The translations under genes were made by a program, and so were the position numbers. Positions 6,294 through 7,330 of a stretch of DNA of 7,330 bases are shown one piece after another. The stretch is from the NCBI GenBank assembly GCA_024405335.1, contig JAKSOX010000100.1, positions 1 to 7,330 of the forward strand. Reading direction: 5' to 3'. This DNA comes from Kiritimatiellia bacterium (lineage in GTDB: Bacteria; Verrucomicrobiota; Kiritimatiellia; RFP12; UBA1067). The notes below the pieces were generated by a model. The model was not told where the DNA came from, searched no databases, and saw only the letters and a program-made list of their open reading frames with translations. Numbering within the stretch: the first letter of the stretch is position 1; the number at the start of each line of letters is the position of its first letter.

Positions 6294-7330
6294 TCATTCT
6301 GCGCGGACTTTGTCGAATTCCGCGAGCATTTCGTCGGACGGCTTCTTCGTCAAGAGCGACACGACGACCGTTGCCACGAACGCGAAGAGGAAACCGGGAG
6401 CCAACTCGTAGAGGTTGAAGATCGAGTCTGGCGACGCCGCGCGGGCGGCATCGGCGAACGAGGAGAACTTCCAGAAGAAGCACGTCGCCGCGCCGACCAC
6501 CATGCCGGCGACCGCGCCCGCGAGGTTCGTGCGCTTCCAGAAGAGCGCGAGGAGGATGAGCGGACCGAACGCCGCGCCGAAACCGGCCCAGGCGAAGGAC
6601 ACCATCTTCATCACCACCTTGAAGAACTCGCTCTGCGTGTTCATCGCCATGAAGATCGCCGCAAGCGCCACCGCGCCTACCGCGAGACGGGACACGGAGA
6701 TGAGCTCCCTGTTCGACGCCTGCTTGCGGAAGACGATCTTGTAGAGGTCGTTCGAGAAACTCGATGCCGAGACCAGCAGCTGGCTGTCGGCCGTGGACAT
6801 GATCGCCGCCATGATCGCCGACAGGAGGATGCCCGCGAAGACGCGCGCGAAGAACCCGCCGTTGAAGATGCCGTTGATCATCACCATGAACATCTTCTCT
6901 GGGTCGTTGCCGACGTCCGCGAGCGTCAGGCCCTTCTGCTTCAGGTAGAGGTGGAAGACGAGACCGATCACCGTCGCCGCGCCGAGCGAAATCGTGACCC
7001 AGCTCATCGCGATGCGGCGGGACCCCTTCACTTCCGCCGGATTGTTGATGGACATGAAACGCACCAGGATGTGCGGCATGCCGAAGTAGCCGAGCCCCCA
7101 CGCCATGCACGAGGCGAGCCCAATGAAGCCAGCCGCCTTCGCGGTCGAAGCATTCGTGAAAAGCGACTGCAGGTAGGGATTGATCTCGTTCAGCGCGTCC
7201 ACCGTCGACGCGAAGCCGCCCGCGTTGCAAACGACGATCGCCGGCACCAGCACGATCGCGACGAACATGAGCGAACCCTGGATGAAGTCCGTCCAGCACA
7301 CCGCCATGTACCCGCCGAGGAGCGTGTAGC
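6294..7330 (-). CDS. putP: PutP-like sodium/solute symporter (N-terminus beyond window)
   Basis: The frame enters from the right edge as YTLLGGYMAVCWTDFIQGS and runs ~345 residues to a TGA, so about one third of the protein (the first membrane helices) lies outside. It belongs to the sodium:solute symporter family (SSS, LeuT fold) and is closest in motif to the sodium/proline symporter PutP. Matching blocks, counted from the Met at 7307, are GLGYFGMPHILVRFMS (71-86), AGILLSAIMAAIMSTADSQL (158-177), SFSNDLYKIV (183-192) and VSFAWAGFGAAFGPLILL (236-253). Ser171-Thr172 in the MST block correspond to Ser340/Thr341 of E. coli PutP, which contribute to sodium binding. Roughly eight hydrophobic segments are visible, followed by a short charged cytoplasmic tail. 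Proline is the likeliest substrate, but SSS substrate prediction is unreliable and the sugar-enzyme context leaves room for another solute. It is the first gene seen of the operon, 13 bases ahead of the Bat-like gene. The internal Met at 7307 is not the true start. Confidence 0.9.
   Translation of the reverse strand, partial: YTLLGGYMAVCWTDFIQGSLMFVAIVLVPAIVVCNAGGFASTVDALNEINPYLQSLFTNASTAKAAGFIGLASCMAWGLGYFGMPHILVRFMSINNPAEVKGSRRIAMSWVTISLGAATVIGLVFHLYLKQKGLTLADVGNDPEKMFMVMINGIFNGGFFARVFAGILLSAIMAAIMSTADSQLLVSASSFSNDLYKIVFRKQASNRELISVSRLAVGAVALAAIFMAMNTQSEFFKVVMKMVSFAWAGFGAAFGPLILLALFWKRTNLAGAVAGMVVGAATCFFWKFSSFADAARAASPDSIFNLYELAPGFLFAFVATVVVSLLTKKPSDEMLAEFDKVRAE

Noticed and set aside
6277..7299. 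340-codon minus-strand frame over the symporter
   Set aside because: It is a shadow frame; the PutP motifs are all in the frame ending at 6294.

Overview
The window is GC-rich DNA with strong G/C preference at third codon positions. All intact genes lie on the minus strand. The gene set is a PutP-type sodium symporter, a large Bat-like surface protein, a DUF1080 lipoprotein, a family 2 glycoside hydrolase and an exported nucleoside hydrolase. This mix suggests a Gram-negative heterotroph of the PVC group (Verrucomicrobiota/Kiritimatiellota/Lentisphaerota) or a similar glycan-using lineage. The assignment is inferred from gene families only; no rRNA or other marker is present.

Layout, read along the minus strand from the right edge: the C-terminal two thirds of a PutP-like symporter (7330-6294); after a 13-base gap, a 785-residue Bat-like protein with a TTG start (6280-3923); a DUF1080 lipoprotein (3926-3240); and a GH2 glycosidase (3243-1099). 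The last two junctions are ATGA stop/start overlaps, so these four genes look like one translationally coupled transcription unit. No terminator is visible after the GH2 gene.

The gene-poor stretch 563-1098 holds two things. On the plus strand (about 662-1089) is a decayed, frameshifted remnant that resembles the catalytic part of a DDE transposase. At its left end, on the minus strand, is a near-consensus sigma-70 promoter that drives a separate gene, an exported nucleoside hydrolase cut off by the left edge (541 to 1).

Functionally, most products are exported. The GH2 enzyme and the DUF1080 lipoprotein probably act on glycans or glycosides in the periplasm or at the surface. The nucleoside hydrolase would release bases from extracytoplasmic nucleosides, and the symporter would import a small solute with sodium. 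The Bat-like protein does not obviously fit this nutritional theme. Its architecture, two BatD-like halves with TPR-like and SH3-like parts in one chain, is the most unusual thing in the window. I found no CRISPR array, RNA gene, integrase or defence system.
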